From an uncultured Acetatifactor sp. (lineage in GTDB: Bacteria > Bacillota > Clostridia > Lachnospirales > Lachnospiraceae), in NCBI GenBank assembly GCA_934402315.1, contig CAKRTS010000014.1, positions 37,398-101,397 of the forward strand: a DNA stretch of 64,000 bases. Direction: 5' to 3'. Both the position numbers and the translations under genes were made by a program. Shown here piece by piece: positions 53,801 to 61,606 of the stretch. A model generated the notes under the pieces. That model made no database searches. It worked only from the letters and a program-made list of their open reading frames with translations, and had not been told where the DNA came from. Positions within the stretch are counted from its first letter, which is position 1. Each line of letters opens with the position of its first letter.

Positions 53801-53934
53801 GACCTGCCGGTCTGCCGGTCGGTTCCACCGCGATACTGTTCATAGGTCGGCGCTTCAGCCGCCAGCACCGCCACCGGTGACTGCACGCACAGTGCTGCGC
53901 CGAGCAAAAAGCATACCATTTTCTTATTTCTCAT
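50857..53934 (-). CDS. GLUG-motif surface protein with C-terminal membrane anchor
   Basis: 1025 residues from ATG 53934; an in-frame upstream extension lies inside the MMPL gene and is rejected. Signal peptide (MVCFLLGAALCVQSPVAVLAA). Residues ~30-300 and ~560-800 carry many GLUG-type repeats (AGGIVGVNYGRISNCSFAGKV, IGGIAGVNEETGEIRGCENS, CVGGIVGRAEFGAVISCESYG). Between them lies a helical stretch (LDRETDKFIDLMDAAYDDFSANADETT, LGQLSDSLEKGMDSMDANADALSAQ) that looks like the long helices of YhgE/Pip-type proteins. A C-terminal helix (ILPIAGGAAAALLLILIAV) followed by Lys-rich residues anchors it. GLUG repeats occur in adhesins and IgA-type proteases. It overlaps the MMPL gene by 11 nt and is third in that operon. 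Confidence 0.85.
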   Translation of the reverse strand: MRNKKMVCFLLGAALCVQSPVAVLAAEAPTYEQYRGGTDRQTGRSDADYTLLEISTEEELRELAENCILDSWSRDKKVVLTADIELTGTEPLCIPVFAGIFDGNDHSITGLKLTEMGSAVGLFRYVQEGARVQNLTVRGEIAPEGSQDQAGGIVGVNYGRISNCSFAGKVSGNGEIGGIAGVNEETGEIRGCENSAAITGNHSAGGITGNNKGILNNCTNSGTVNTSGTEVTYGLDDFTAENLEQINSTSNVAAHTDTGGIAGISSGKIYYCSNEGTIGYQHVGYNTGGIVGRLHQGYLQNCTNSGYVLGRKDVGGIGGQMEPFLEVQYLSDKLSQLDRETDKFIDLMDAAYDDFSANADETTAIMKDISLYLQNANDAGKLLNTTATDLWYIYNQELNGISSDLKTLDNEWNQISNDSSGSNSGSSETNRISISGNDLFDGSVSGGDLIPSGWDDDAESYLAALRKFGSSTAGHMDTMTKASTGRIGTIGSSLDVLNKNLEAAFDELGQLSDSLEKGMDSMDANADALSAQARVLRKLVSEIRDDLFRYEGISVEDTSDEAASSEAVAPGDPDAEAAGENTEEADAAEDAAGTEEARYDTSSFQKGKITLCVNRGTVEADANVGGIVGQVATEYDFDPEDDITLTGTESFDIEQTIKAVVRDSRNFGDVTGKKDCVGGIVGRAEFGAVISCESYGDIESTGGSEVGGIAGASSYAIRSCYSMGSVSGKNDVGGIAGKGCDIFYSYAYNEIELTGERQGAIAGMVSDDGTLYGNYYVAGGIGGVDGIGYEGGATPLSYEEFCSRQNVPEAFSRFRIVFQADGKEIASYECGYGEAMPVDQIPAVPEKDGCYGSWPEFDYDNITGNKILEAVYEEWMSSIAAGETSDSGRPLLMAKGDFYPETKLYLDRDGDNYTYSVKNATSDGETAYTGELMLRVFCTDADNAQIEVEQNGEFVAVDSEVVGSYREFKADAEGTFRVTESEQSGKLKIILPIAGGAAAALLLILIAVKAVKKKRKKEKQSEEKE

Positions 53935-56458
53935 CCTTGGCCGCCTCACTTTCTGCTGTATTTTCCTCCGGCTTCTCCTCAATTCCGGCAACATCCGTCC
54001 CGATGATCTCCGTGTCCTCTTCCACATTCTCCTTCTGGACGTTGTCTCTGGGGCGCACGACTGCACCCATCTCACCGTCGATCACACCGGTAAATTCGCC
54101 GTCAATCACACCGTTGACATAGCCGCGGATATGTCCCGACATGCGGATTCTGCCCTTGGAGGGAAGCGGCTTCGCAAGATCTCTCTTCAATGTGAACGCT
54201 GTCTTCTGGATAATGATGTCACCGATCAGCAGCGTCTGCGGCAGGGCGAGCAGCACAAGCAGGATCGATGTCAGCGTACCGCGTCCCAGCGCAAGACCGA
54301 TCGCCGCAACCGCGGCATTTGAAGAGATATTGCTGATGATGAAGCCCGCCGCAACCAGCATCGAACCGCTTGTCACAATCGTCGGGAACGCCTGGTTCAG
54401 CGCCTCGACCGCCGCCTCCTTGATCGGCATATAGGTCTTCAAATCCATATACCGGCTGGTGATGACGATAGCGTAGTCGATCGTCGCACCCATCTGAATC
54501 GCGGAGACGACCAGATAGCCCAGGAAGTACACCGGTTCATCCAGCAGGTACGGCAGTGAGAAGTTCATCCAGATACTTCCCTGTATCGTGACAACCAGCA
54601 GCACCGGCAGACCCGCCGACTGGAAGGTGAACAACAGGATAATCATGACAAAGAGCGCCGTCAGCACGGTGATGATCGTGTTATCCGTCGCAAACGAAGC
54701 GCCGAGATCCTTATCGCTCGTCGAATTGCCCACGAGAAGAATATCGTCCACGCTGTAATACCTTGCGACCGTTTCCCTGATTTTCTCCAGCGCCGCCGTC
54801 GTCTCCTCGCCCTCCAGCGGGACATTCAGCTCGAGGACAAAACGGGAATCCTCCTCGCCGAGAAGCTGATCCTTCGCTATGCTGATCTGGGAATAAGCAT
54901 CCGTCAGCGTCTCCTCCAGATCGTCATCCAGCGTGATATTTCCGCTCTCCTTCTGATCGTAAATAAACAGGAACATGTCGATCAGCGGAACCTTGTAATC
55001 CGAGACGCCGCTGACCAGCGCCCCGTAATTGCTCTGGTCGAGCGCATACGCCGAGTACAGAAGATCCGCGACCTCGACATCCATGTCGATCATCTCCGAA
55101 AACTGCCTCGGTGTCAGCTGCTGCGTCAGCATATAGCCGTCCATCGCCTCGATGTTCGCAAGACCCATGCAGGAATTTACCTCATCCAGCCGTGACAGCG
55201 CGTCAAGCGCCTTCGCCTCCCGCTCATAGTCTCCGTTCGGAACAATGACCGCCAGCTGGTTGATCTCGCCAAATTCCCTGTTTACCATGCTGACCGAAAA
55301 TTTGTTGTCACTCATTCTGCTTGAGCTGAGCGAATTGACATCATAGGCGTAATTCGCCTTGCTCGACAGGATAAATGCCGCAATTACCGCAACCACAAGG
55401 AGCGGCGGCACGATAAATCTCGTCAGGACACAGAACTTTCCGACTGCCGTGATCTTCGGCACGAAGCTCCTGTGATGGGAACCGTCAATCGCCTTGGAAA
55501 AGGTGAGCAGCAGCCCCGGCATCAGGAAGAACACCGCCACCATGCTGAATATAATGGACTTCGCCAGAATGATACCCATGTCATAGCCGATCCTAAACTG
55601 CATGAACATCATGGCGACCATGCCGGAGATCGTCGTCAGGGAGCTTGAGGAAATTTCCGGGATCGCCTTGCTCAGCGCCACGATCACTGCCTCCCTCGCA
55701 TCCTTGTCCTCATGCTCCTCCATGAAACGGTGTGCAAGAATGATCGCATAGTCCACCGCCAGACCGAGCTGCAGGACAACCGCTATGGAGTTCGTCACAA
55801 AGCTGATCGTTCCGAACCAGTAGTTTGTCCCCTTATTTAAAATCGCCGCGACAATAAACGTCATCAGGTATACCGGAATCTCCGCATAGGTCGTGGAGGT
55901 AAACAGCAGTACCGCCACGATAACCACGCCCGCCAGCATCAATATCAGGATCATGTCGCCGTTCAGGTCGTCCGCATCCCTCTCCTCCTGACCGATGTCC
56001 GAGGAATAATAGGTGTCGTAGTCCGACAGCTCATCGAGCACCTGCTCCAGATGCTGCTTCGTCGCCTCCGCATCCGCGTCCTCGTCAAAGGTCACGGAAA
56101 ACAGTGCCTCCATGTCATGGTAATGTGCATCCGTTTCATCGAAATCCAGCATGCTCACGCCGTCCATCGCCTCGATCTCGTCCGCCAGCGCCTGCGCCTC
56201 GTCATAGGTGATATTGCACACCAGTATCCGCGCGCTTCCGTAGGTGATAAACTGCTCCTCCATGCGGTCGAGACCTCTTCTCGTCTCCGTCGTATCCGGC
56301 AGATAGGTCGTCAGGTCATTGTTTACCTTTACCCTGTCCATCGACAGAATACAGAACACGCACATCACAATGAAGATCAGGTAGAACCCTTTCCGCTTGT
56401 CAACAATCAGCGTGGCAAGCTTTATCATGAAGGATTCGTCTTTTTTCTCTTTTGCCAT
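53924..56458 (-). CDS. MMPL/RND family membrane transporter
   Basis: 844 residues, ATG 56458 with AGGAG upstream. Two repeated halves, each with a large extracytoplasmic loop: helix 1 (YLIFIVMCVFCILSMDRV), loop to ~175, helices 2-6 (ILILMLAGVVIVAVLLF, SIAVVLQLGLAVDYAIILAHRFMEE), then a second loop (~385-610) and helices 8-12 (VMIILLFTFQSAGLPVLLVV, AIQMGATIDYAIVITSRYMDL). The DYAIILAHR and DYAIVITSR motifs are the proton-relay-like segments of the RND/MMPL class. It would export lipids, peptides or surface polymers. The C-terminal tail is acidic with a doubled NGVIDGEF/TGVIDGEM motif. Lies between a clostripain-like protease and a GLUG protein. Confidence 0.93.
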   Translation of the reverse strand: MAKEKKDESFMIKLATLIVDKRKGFYLIFIVMCVFCILSMDRVKVNNDLTTYLPDTTETRRGLDRMEEQFITYGSARILVCNITYDEAQALADEIEAMDGVSMLDFDETDAHYHDMEALFSVTFDEDADAEATKQHLEQVLDELSDYDTYYSSDIGQEERDADDLNGDMILILMLAGVVIVAVLLFTSTTYAEIPVYLMTFIVAAILNKGTNYWFGTISFVTNSIAVVLQLGLAVDYAIILAHRFMEEHEDKDAREAVIVALSKAIPEISSSSLTTISGMVAMMFMQFRIGYDMGIILAKSIIFSMVAVFFLMPGLLLTFSKAIDGSHHRSFVPKITAVGKFCVLTRFIVPPLLVVAVIAAFILSSKANYAYDVNSLSSSRMSDNKFSVSMVNREFGEINQLAVIVPNGDYEREAKALDALSRLDEVNSCMGLANIEAMDGYMLTQQLTPRQFSEMIDMDVEVADLLYSAYALDQSNYGALVSGVSDYKVPLIDMFLFIYDQKESGNITLDDDLEETLTDAYSQISIAKDQLLGEEDSRFVLELNVPLEGEETTAALEKIRETVARYYSVDDILLVGNSTSDKDLGASFATDNTIITVLTALFVMIILLFTFQSAGLPVLLVVTIQGSIWMNFSLPYLLDEPVYFLGYLVVSAIQMGATIDYAIVITSRYMDLKTYMPIKEAAVEALNQAFPTIVTSGSMLVAAGFIISNISSNAAVAAIGLALGRGTLTSILLVLLALPQTLLIGDIIIQKTAFTLKRDLAKPLPSKGRIRMSGHIRGYVNGVIDGEFTGVIDGEMGAVVRPRDNVQKENVEEDTEIIGTDVAGIEEKPEENTAESEAAKDEK

Positions 56459-56487
56459 AGCTCTCTCCTGTTCCTTTCATGTCTCTT

Positions 56488-58062
56488 CTAATCATAATAG
56501 CCGCAGCCGCCGTCATCCCAGAAATAGTCGTAGCTGTCCCAGCCCCAGTCGCTGTCGTCATACCAGTCGTCGTCATCCGTCAGCCACCATTCGATCAGGT
56601 CAAGCAGACCGAAATCATCCGTGTAGTCGTCCCAGCCGCCCCAGTCGTTCTCATACCAGTCATCATAGTCAAAATAATTATCAACACCGCTGGCGCTCAC
56701 AAACTTCTCAAGCCATGTGACATAATCACTGTCGAGTCCGGCATTGAGGAAGATCCTCTCCAGCGACTCATAAAACTCAGCATCTCCGTAGGGCAGTGTG
56801 ACGGACAGCCCCGTCATGCCGATCTCATCGGAGGTACAGCCGAAATAAGCAATGGCAAGATTGACCGCCGCCGACAGCGCCTTCGCCTCCTCGGAGCTGA
56901 TATTCTGTGCGACCGCCATAATGTCCGTGATGTAATAATCGGACATATCGTAATCGAACAGCCCTCTGTCCCGGATTGCGGGATGTGCCCTTCCGCCGCC
57001 CTTGACATGCATGCTGTAGTTCTCTCCCAGAAGCGCCTTCTCATTGGCATAGGCGAAATCAAGCCACGCCCTGTATAAGATCTTCATATAAGACTCATCA
57101 ATCAGCGCCAGCGTGGAGCCGTCCTGATCGTAGTCCTCGTTGTCGGAGATCATGTCATCCACAATAATTTTTCCAAGCTCCGCCGTGGCAATCGACGGGT
57201 TCCGTGCGAGCGCATCCAGCCAGCCCGTGTAGGACCAGCCCAGACCGGACTCGAAATCCTCCGACAATATCATGTAGTCGCAGTAATCATACATGGCACA
57301 GCACAGCTCCAGCGAGGACATGATACAGCAGTCCATGCCGATGAAATCAAAATAGATACCGCTCCTCCTGACTGCCTCCTGCATCTCGTCGATCGTAAGC
57401 GTGGCATCCTCCGGCTGGTGCTCGTCATAGCCGTAGCCGTACACCGGACCGGCGCCGTGGTTCCAGAGGATCAGGATATACCGGTTTGCCGGATAATTCT
57501 CCGCGCCCCAGCGGATGAAATCCGCAAGCGTGTCAGGCGCCGTGCAGTCCAGCTGTCCGAGGGAATCATCCACCAGGACAAGCCTACCGTTCTCCGCCTT
57601 GTACCGCTGGGTGTGATCCGAGGCAATCCCGTGCGTGCGCGCCCATTGTTTCGTTCCGAGCGTCTCGATCAGCAGATTGACCTGACTGCTCGTCCGCGCC
57701 GCCAGCATTTCACTGATGTCCTCCGACGCCTCCTCCGCCTCCGTCTCCAGATCCGAGCCGTTCATATAGATCATGACCGTCACGACATCGCTGCCGTCCC
57801 CGTTCAGGCTTACCTGTTTCCCTTCAAGAACATCCTCCGGGAAGCCATATGCCACATCCGCAGTTGCCGAACCCTCGACGCTCACGCTGTTTCCGTCCTC
57901 CTGCGGGCTCTGCTCCGCCGCCGGTACCGTAGTTTCCGCCGGAGCGTCTGCTCCCTGCTCCTCCTCATCTAAGGGAATAATCATCAATATGACGAACCCT
58001 ACCGCGAGAATCAGCAGGATATTCCGCACCGTCCTCATAAAACCTTTTTTCTTTTTCCTCAT
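56488..58062 (-). CDS. Clostripain family (C11) cysteine protease with membrane anchor and acidic aromatic tail
   Basis: 524 residues from ATG 58062, GAGGTGG upstream. A short basic start is followed by one membrane helix (NILLILAVGFVILMIIPL, ~12-30) and a disordered linker. The caspase-like fold runs from ~90 (VVTVMIYMNGSDLETEAEEAS). Catalytic His is in ILILWNHGAGPVYGYG (~199) and catalytic Cys in FIGMDCCIMSSLELCCAMYDY (~241, quoted in part). The last ~60 residues are very rich in Asp, Trp and Tyr (WYENDWGGWDDYTDDF, DDDDWYDDSDWGWDSY) and end in GGCGYYD. Such a tail is not part of the C11 fold. The enzyme would sit outside the cell on a membrane tether. It leads the MMPL-GLUG operon. Confidence 0.9.
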   Translation of the reverse strand: MRKKKKGFMRTVRNILLILAVGFVILMIIPLDEEEQGADAPAETTVPAAEQSPQEDGNSVSVEGSATADVAYGFPEDVLEGKQVSLNGDGSDVVTVMIYMNGSDLETEAEEASEDISEMLAARTSSQVNLLIETLGTKQWARTHGIASDHTQRYKAENGRLVLVDDSLGQLDCTAPDTLADFIRWGAENYPANRYILILWNHGAGPVYGYGYDEHQPEDATLTIDEMQEAVRRSGIYFDFIGMDCCIMSSLELCCAMYDYCDYMILSEDFESGLGWSYTGWLDALARNPSIATAELGKIIVDDMISDNEDYDQDGSTLALIDESYMKILYRAWLDFAYANEKALLGENYSMHVKGGGRAHPAIRDRGLFDYDMSDYYITDIMAVAQNISSEEAKALSAAVNLAIAYFGCTSDEIGMTGLSVTLPYGDAEFYESLERIFLNAGLDSDYVTWLEKFVSASGVDNYFDYDDWYENDWGGWDDYTDDFGLLDLIEWWLTDDDDWYDDSDWGWDSYDYFWDDGGCGYYD

Positions 58063-58087
58063 CCAACCACCTCTTCCTTTGCAATGC

Positions 58088-58116
58088 ATTATACTTCCTT
58101 CCGGCGAAATCGGCAA
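58088..58116 (-). promoter_or_regulatory. Sigma-A promoter of the C11-MMPL-GLUG operon
   Basis: On the minus strand TTGCCG (58111-58116) and a perfect TATAAT (58088-58093) with 17 bp between them, 26 nt before the ATG at 58062. Confidence 0.75.
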
Positions 58117-58138
58117 GCATGGTCGGTTCACTTTTTTC

Positions 58139-58167
58139 TTGTCATGTGGAATATCCTGCTATATAGT
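58139..58167 (+). promoter_or_regulatory. Sigma-A promoter of the serine dehydratase genes
   Basis: TTGTCA (58139-58144) and TATAGT (58162-58167) with 17 bp between them, 50 nt before the ATG at 58218. Divergent from the promoter at 58088-58116. Confidence 0.65.
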
Positions 58168-58217
58168 TAGGGAAAGATATGTGTGAGTAAACACGAAAGG
58201 AAATACGGGAAAACAAA

Positions 58218-58883
58218 ATGAATTCATTCGATATTATAGGGCCTGTCATGGTCGGCCCCTCCAGCTCCCACACAGCGGGCGCAGTCCGCATCGGAAACAT
58301 TGCCAGAAGGCTGCTCGGCGAGCCCGTCAAACGCGCAGAAGTCTTCTTCCACGGCTCTTTCCTCTCAACCGGAAAGGGACACGGCACAGACCGCGCGATC
58401 ATTGCCGGGCTCCTCGGCTTCCCCGTGGATGACCCGCGCATCGCAGACAGCTTCCGCTACGCGGACGAGGCGGGAATGATCTACAAGCTCTCCGGCACCG
58501 ATCTCGGGGATGTCCATCCGAATTCCGTGAGACTCGTTCTCGCAGGGATGCATGGCAACACTCTCCGCCTGACCGCCTCCTCCATCGGCGGCGGTGCCGT
58601 CCGCATCACGGAGATTGACGGTCTGAGCGTAAATTTTTCGGGCGATTCACCGACACTCATCATCAGCAATCAGGACAGACCCGGGCGTGTGACCGAGGTG
58701 ACGTCCCTTCTGGGCACAGCAAATATCAACGTCGCCGCCATGCAGCTCCACAGGGCGGAGCGCGGCGGAAACGCCGTCATGGTGCTGGAATGCGATCAGG
58801 AGGTTCCGGCGCAGGTCATCCGGCAGCTGTCGGAGCTGGAGGGGATACTCAAGGTCACTTACTTAAGCGGGGAAAGTGCGTGA
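58218..58883 (+). CDS. sdaAB: L-serine dehydratase, iron-sulfur-dependent, beta subunit
   Basis: 221 residues, ATG 58218 with AAAGG upstream. The N-terminal ~140 residues are the ASB-type domain (DIIGPVMVGPSSSHTAGAVRIGNIA, FLSTGKGHGTDRAIIAGLLGF, VHPNSVRLVLAG, ASSIGGGAVRITEIDG). A C-terminal ACT domain (~145-220: TLIISNQDRPGRVTEVTSLLGTANINVAAMQLHR) probably binds serine as an effector. With the alpha subunit it deaminates L-serine to pyruvate and ammonia. The alpha gene begins 269 nt downstream, beyond a reversed structured repeat, an unusually large gap for this pair. Confidence 0.95.
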   Translation: MNSFDIIGPVMVGPSSSHTAGAVRIGNIARRLLGEPVKRAEVFFHGSFLSTGKGHGTDRAIIAGLLGFPVDDPRIADSFRYADEAGMIYKLSGTDLGDVHPNSVRLVLAGMHGNTLRLTASSIGGGAVRITEIDGLSVNFSGDSPTLIISNQDRPGRVTEVTSLLGTANINVAAMQLHRAERGGNAVMVLECDQEVPAQVIRQLSELEGILKVTYLSGESA

Positions 58884-58898
58884 CAGATGAGAACTGTC

Positions 58899-59049
58899 CG
58901 AGTGACGTTGCACAAAATGCACAGACCACCGCAGGCACGCTTTCGCTTTGCTTCGCACGCAGCGGCACATAAGTTCCCACAGTACGGGAACTAAGTGCCG
59001 GCGGCTCCAGAGTGCGCTGCTTGTGGTCATGTGCATTCTGCGCAACTGT
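58899..59049 (-). repeat. Structured intergenic repeat, copy E, reversed
   Basis: Reads on the minus strand. The apical stem is AGTTCCC/GGGAACT where other copies have AGATGCC/GGCATCT, a double-sided change that keeps seven pairs. Other helices: GGCAC/GTGCC, GCAGCG/CGCTGC; 3' hairpin loop GAAA with a changed stem side (AAGCAAAGC). It lies between the two serine dehydratase genes. Confidence 0.85.
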
Positions 59050-59152
59050 TATAGGAAATTTGTGGGTTTTAAATTACCTTATAATTATGCATTACTTATG
59101 ATTATCTCTACTGCGTCATTACTTACACACGTAAAAATAAAGGGGAAATACA

Positions 59153-60022
59153 ATGTATCAGTCATTTGAGGAAATTCGAGAGATAGAGAAAGCTACCGGG
59201 AAAACATTCTGGGAGATCGTCAGGGATGCCGACTGCCGGGAGCTGGAGATCACCGCGGAAGAAGCCTTCCGCCGGATGGAGGAGAGATATGAGGCAATGC
59301 GGAGTGCAGACGCCTCCTACAGTGCGACACGCACCTCCTCGAGCGGACTCACAGGCGGAGACGGCGAAAAAATTGCCGCAGCCCGACAGGCGGGAACACT
59401 GCTCTGCGGCTCCTTCATCGGACTTGTCATGGAGAAAGCGGTAAAAATGGGCGAATCCAACGCCTGTATGCGGCGTATCGTCGCTGCCCCGACCGCCGGC
59501 TCCTGCGGCGTTCTGCCCGCCGTGCTCCTCTCGCTGGAGGCCGAACGGAAATACCCCGTCACAGAGATGGTAAAAGCCCTGTATACCGCGGCAGGCATCG
59601 GCGGCATCATCGCGCAGCGCGCCTCCGTGTCAGGCGCGGCAGGAGGCTGCCAGGCGGAGATCGGTGCAGCGTCCGCCATGGCTGCCGGCGGTGTCGCCTA
59701 CCTCCTCGGCGGCGGCAGCGAGGTCATAGCCCATGCAGCCGCCCTTGCCATGAAAAACCTCCTCGGCCTCGCCTGCGACCCCGTGGCGGGACTTGTCGAA
59801 GTTCCCTGCGTCAAGCGCAATGTGATCGGCGCCGTCAACGCACTGACAAGCGCCGATCTCGCAGTCTCCGGCATCCGCAGCCGGATTCCGCCCGACGAAG
59901 TCTTTGACGCCATGAGAAGCATCGGACGCATCATGCCCGAAGAACTCAAAGAGACCGGCAGGGGCGGCCTCGCCGCAACTCCCACCGGTCTCTCTTATAA
60001 GGAAGCCCTGAAAGGCTTCTGA
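59153..60022 (+). CDS. sdaAA: L-serine dehydratase, iron-sulfur-dependent, alpha subunit
   Basis: 289 residues, ATG 59153 with AAGGGG upstream. The catalytic subunit holds the oxygen-sensitive 4Fe-4S cluster. Recognisable segments are SSSGLTGGDGEKIAAARQAG (~62-81), IVAAPTAGSCGVLPAVLLSLE with a cluster-ligand Cys (~108-128), GAAGGCQAEIGAASAMAAGG with a second Cys (~161-180), and GLACDPVAGLVEVPCVKRN with two further Cys (~202-220). It ends with LAATPTGLSYKEALKGF. The 100 bp upstream are A/T-rich and could hold a secondary promoter, but no convincing -35/-10 pair was found. Confidence 0.95.
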   Translation: MYQSFEEIREIEKATGKTFWEIVRDADCRELEITAEEAFRRMEERYEAMRSADASYSATRTSSSGLTGGDGEKIAAARQAGTLLCGSFIGLVMEKAVKMGESNACMRRIVAAPTAGSCGVLPAVLLSLEAERKYPVTEMVKALYTAAGIGGIIAQRASVSGAAGGCQAEIGAASAMAAGGVAYLLGGGSEVIAHAAALAMKNLLGLACDPVAGLVEVPCVKRNVIGAVNALTSADLAVSGIRSRIPPDEVFDAMRSIGRIMPEELKETGRGGLAATPTGLSYKEALKGF

Positions 60023-60033
60023 TCGTTTCATCT

Positions 60034-61320
60034 CTACTCCTGCGCCGCCTTCAGCCACGTCTGGTAAAGCTCGACCTGATCGGCGATACATTTCCAGGTG
60101 CTTGAGGAACCGGCGGTGACACAGATGTACTCCCTGCCGCTGCCGTCCGCCGCAAGACTTGCCGCGCAGCTCTTCGACTGTACGACATATCCCGTCTTCG
60201 CACAGATGACCTCCCCGTGCGTATCCCTGTCCTCGATCCGGCGCAGGAACCAGTTCGAGATCAGCAGCCCCTCCGGGTGCTGATCTGTCGGCGCCGTGTT
60301 GTAGGTGTGCGCTGACAAGACCTCCCGGCAGAACGGATTATCCGCTGCCACCTTCAGAATCACCCCAATATCATAGACAGTACTGTAATGCTCCGCGTCA
60401 TATAACCCCACACAATTTGTGACATGGGAGCTGTCCGACAGTCCCAGCTCCTCCAGCTTCTGATTCATCAGCTCCACAAACCCCTCATGTGTCTCCGCAA
60501 CATACATGGCAAGCCCCAGCGCCGCATCAGCGCCGGAGGGCAGGATCGTTCCATAGAACAGATCCCTGACCGTCACTTCCTCTCCCACATCAAAACCGAC
60601 ATTGCTGCAGTCATTTACAAAGCTGTAATCCGTGATCTGGATGGTTATGGTAAACGTTTCATCCAGAATGGGATTCGACTCCCAATCCTCCCCGCCAATG
60701 CCGAGCGCATCCGCCGCAGTGAGCACCGTGAGCACCTTCGTCATGGATGCCGGGCTGATCCGCGTCTTTGCCCCCCTCTGCGCAAGAATCTTATTGTCCG
60801 CGACATCAATCACCACACCGTACTCGCTGATGATGCTGTCAGCAAACCCGGTTGTCGCCGCAGTACTGACCGCCTCATAGGTTTCCGGCTGCGGCTTCTC
60901 CGTCGGGAACGGCCCATATGCCTCGCTGCTCCCGGTGGCGGGATTGTCAGGCTCATCATCAGCACCTCCTGCGGCACTGCTCTCCGATGTTCCATCATTC
61001 TCCGCCGTGCCGCTCTCCGGCGTATCACTGCCCGTCAGGCTGCTCTCCGGGGTGTCTGCATTCCCCGCCGCGCCGCTCTCCTGAGATGCCACCTGCCCCA
61101 CAGAAGACGCAGAACTCTCCTCCCCGTCCCTGCCGCTTCTGCCGCTCCCGGCGATTCTCACCACAATCACAACAACGACCAACAGAAAGACTGCTGCCGC
61201 CGGAATCACACACTTCTGCATAAGCTCCGCCTGCCGCTTCTGCCGCTTCATTTCCTCTATCCGCTTTCTTCGCCGCAGACTCCGCTCTTCCTCGGACTCC
61301 ACCCTGTTTTCTTCACTCAT
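60034..61320 (-). CDS. D-alanyl-D-alanine carboxypeptidase (peptidase S11) with membrane anchor
   Basis: 428 residues, ATG 61320 with GGGG upstream. A charged cytoplasmic start (RRRKRIEEMKRQKRQAELMQK), one membrane helix (CVIPAAAVFLLVVVVIVVRI, ~37-55), then ~90 residues of Ser/Gly/Asp/Glu-rich linker with repeats such as GSDTPESGTAEN. The penicillin-binding fold begins at ~155 (GVVIDVADNKILAQRGAKTRISPASMTKVLTVL in part) with SxxK in SMTK, second motif SGAD in place of the more usual SGN, and the KTG triad in CAKTGYV. It trims peptidoglycan stem peptides outside the membrane. The membrane-anchored N-terminus differs from the usual secreted, C-terminally anchored form. Confidence 0.9.
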   Translation of the reverse strand: MSEENRVESEEERSLRRRKRIEEMKRQKRQAELMQKCVIPAAAVFLLVVVVIVVRIAGSGRSGRDGEESSASSVGQVASQESGAAGNADTPESSLTGSDTPESGTAENDGTSESSAAGGADDEPDNPATGSSEAYGPFPTEKPQPETYEAVSTAATTGFADSIISEYGVVIDVADNKILAQRGAKTRISPASMTKVLTVLTAADALGIGGEDWESNPILDETFTITIQITDYSFVNDCSNVGFDVGEEVTVRDLFYGTILPSGADAALGLAMYVAETHEGFVELMNQKLEELGLSDSSHVTNCVGLYDAEHYSTVYDIGVILKVAADNPFCREVLSAHTYNTAPTDQHPEGLLISNWFLRRIEDRDTHGEVICAKTGYVVQSKSCAASLAADGSGREYICVTAGSSSTWKCIADQVELYQTWLKAAQE

Positions 61321-61445
61321 ATATCTGCCCCGATACCCTTCTGTTTATTTTTATCCATTCTATATTCGTTCATTGCGAAACTTAACCTCACTCGCTTCAC
61401 CCTAATCCATCATATACATTCCCAAACCAACCCATTTCCCACCAA

Positions 61446-61595
61446 CAGTTGCACAGGATGCACCTGACCACAAGCAGCGCACTCTGGAGCCGCCGGCACT
61501 TAGATGGCGTCCTTTGACATCTTATGTGCCGCTGCGTGCGGAAGGTAGCGAAAGCGTGCCTGCGGTGGTCTGTGCATTCTGTGCAACGTCACTCG
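61446..61595 (+). repeat. Structured intergenic repeat, copy F
   Basis: Outer stem GATGCAC/GTGCATT-type with GACCAC/GTGGTC, inner GCAGCG/CGCTGC, GGCAC/GTGCC, apical AGATG/CATCT (shorter than in the others), 3' hairpin loop GAAA. Lies between the carboxypeptidase and glycosyltransferase genes, opposite in sense to both. Confidence 0.85.
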
Positions 61596-61606
61596 CGGAA
61601 GCATAA

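Noticed and set aside
9281..61595. Structured repeat as a group II intron domain V or a known riboswitch
   Set aside because: There is a GNRA hairpin, but the flanking bases do not match the domain V consensus, no intron-encoded protein is nearby, and copies lie in both orientations relative to genes, unlike a riboswitch.
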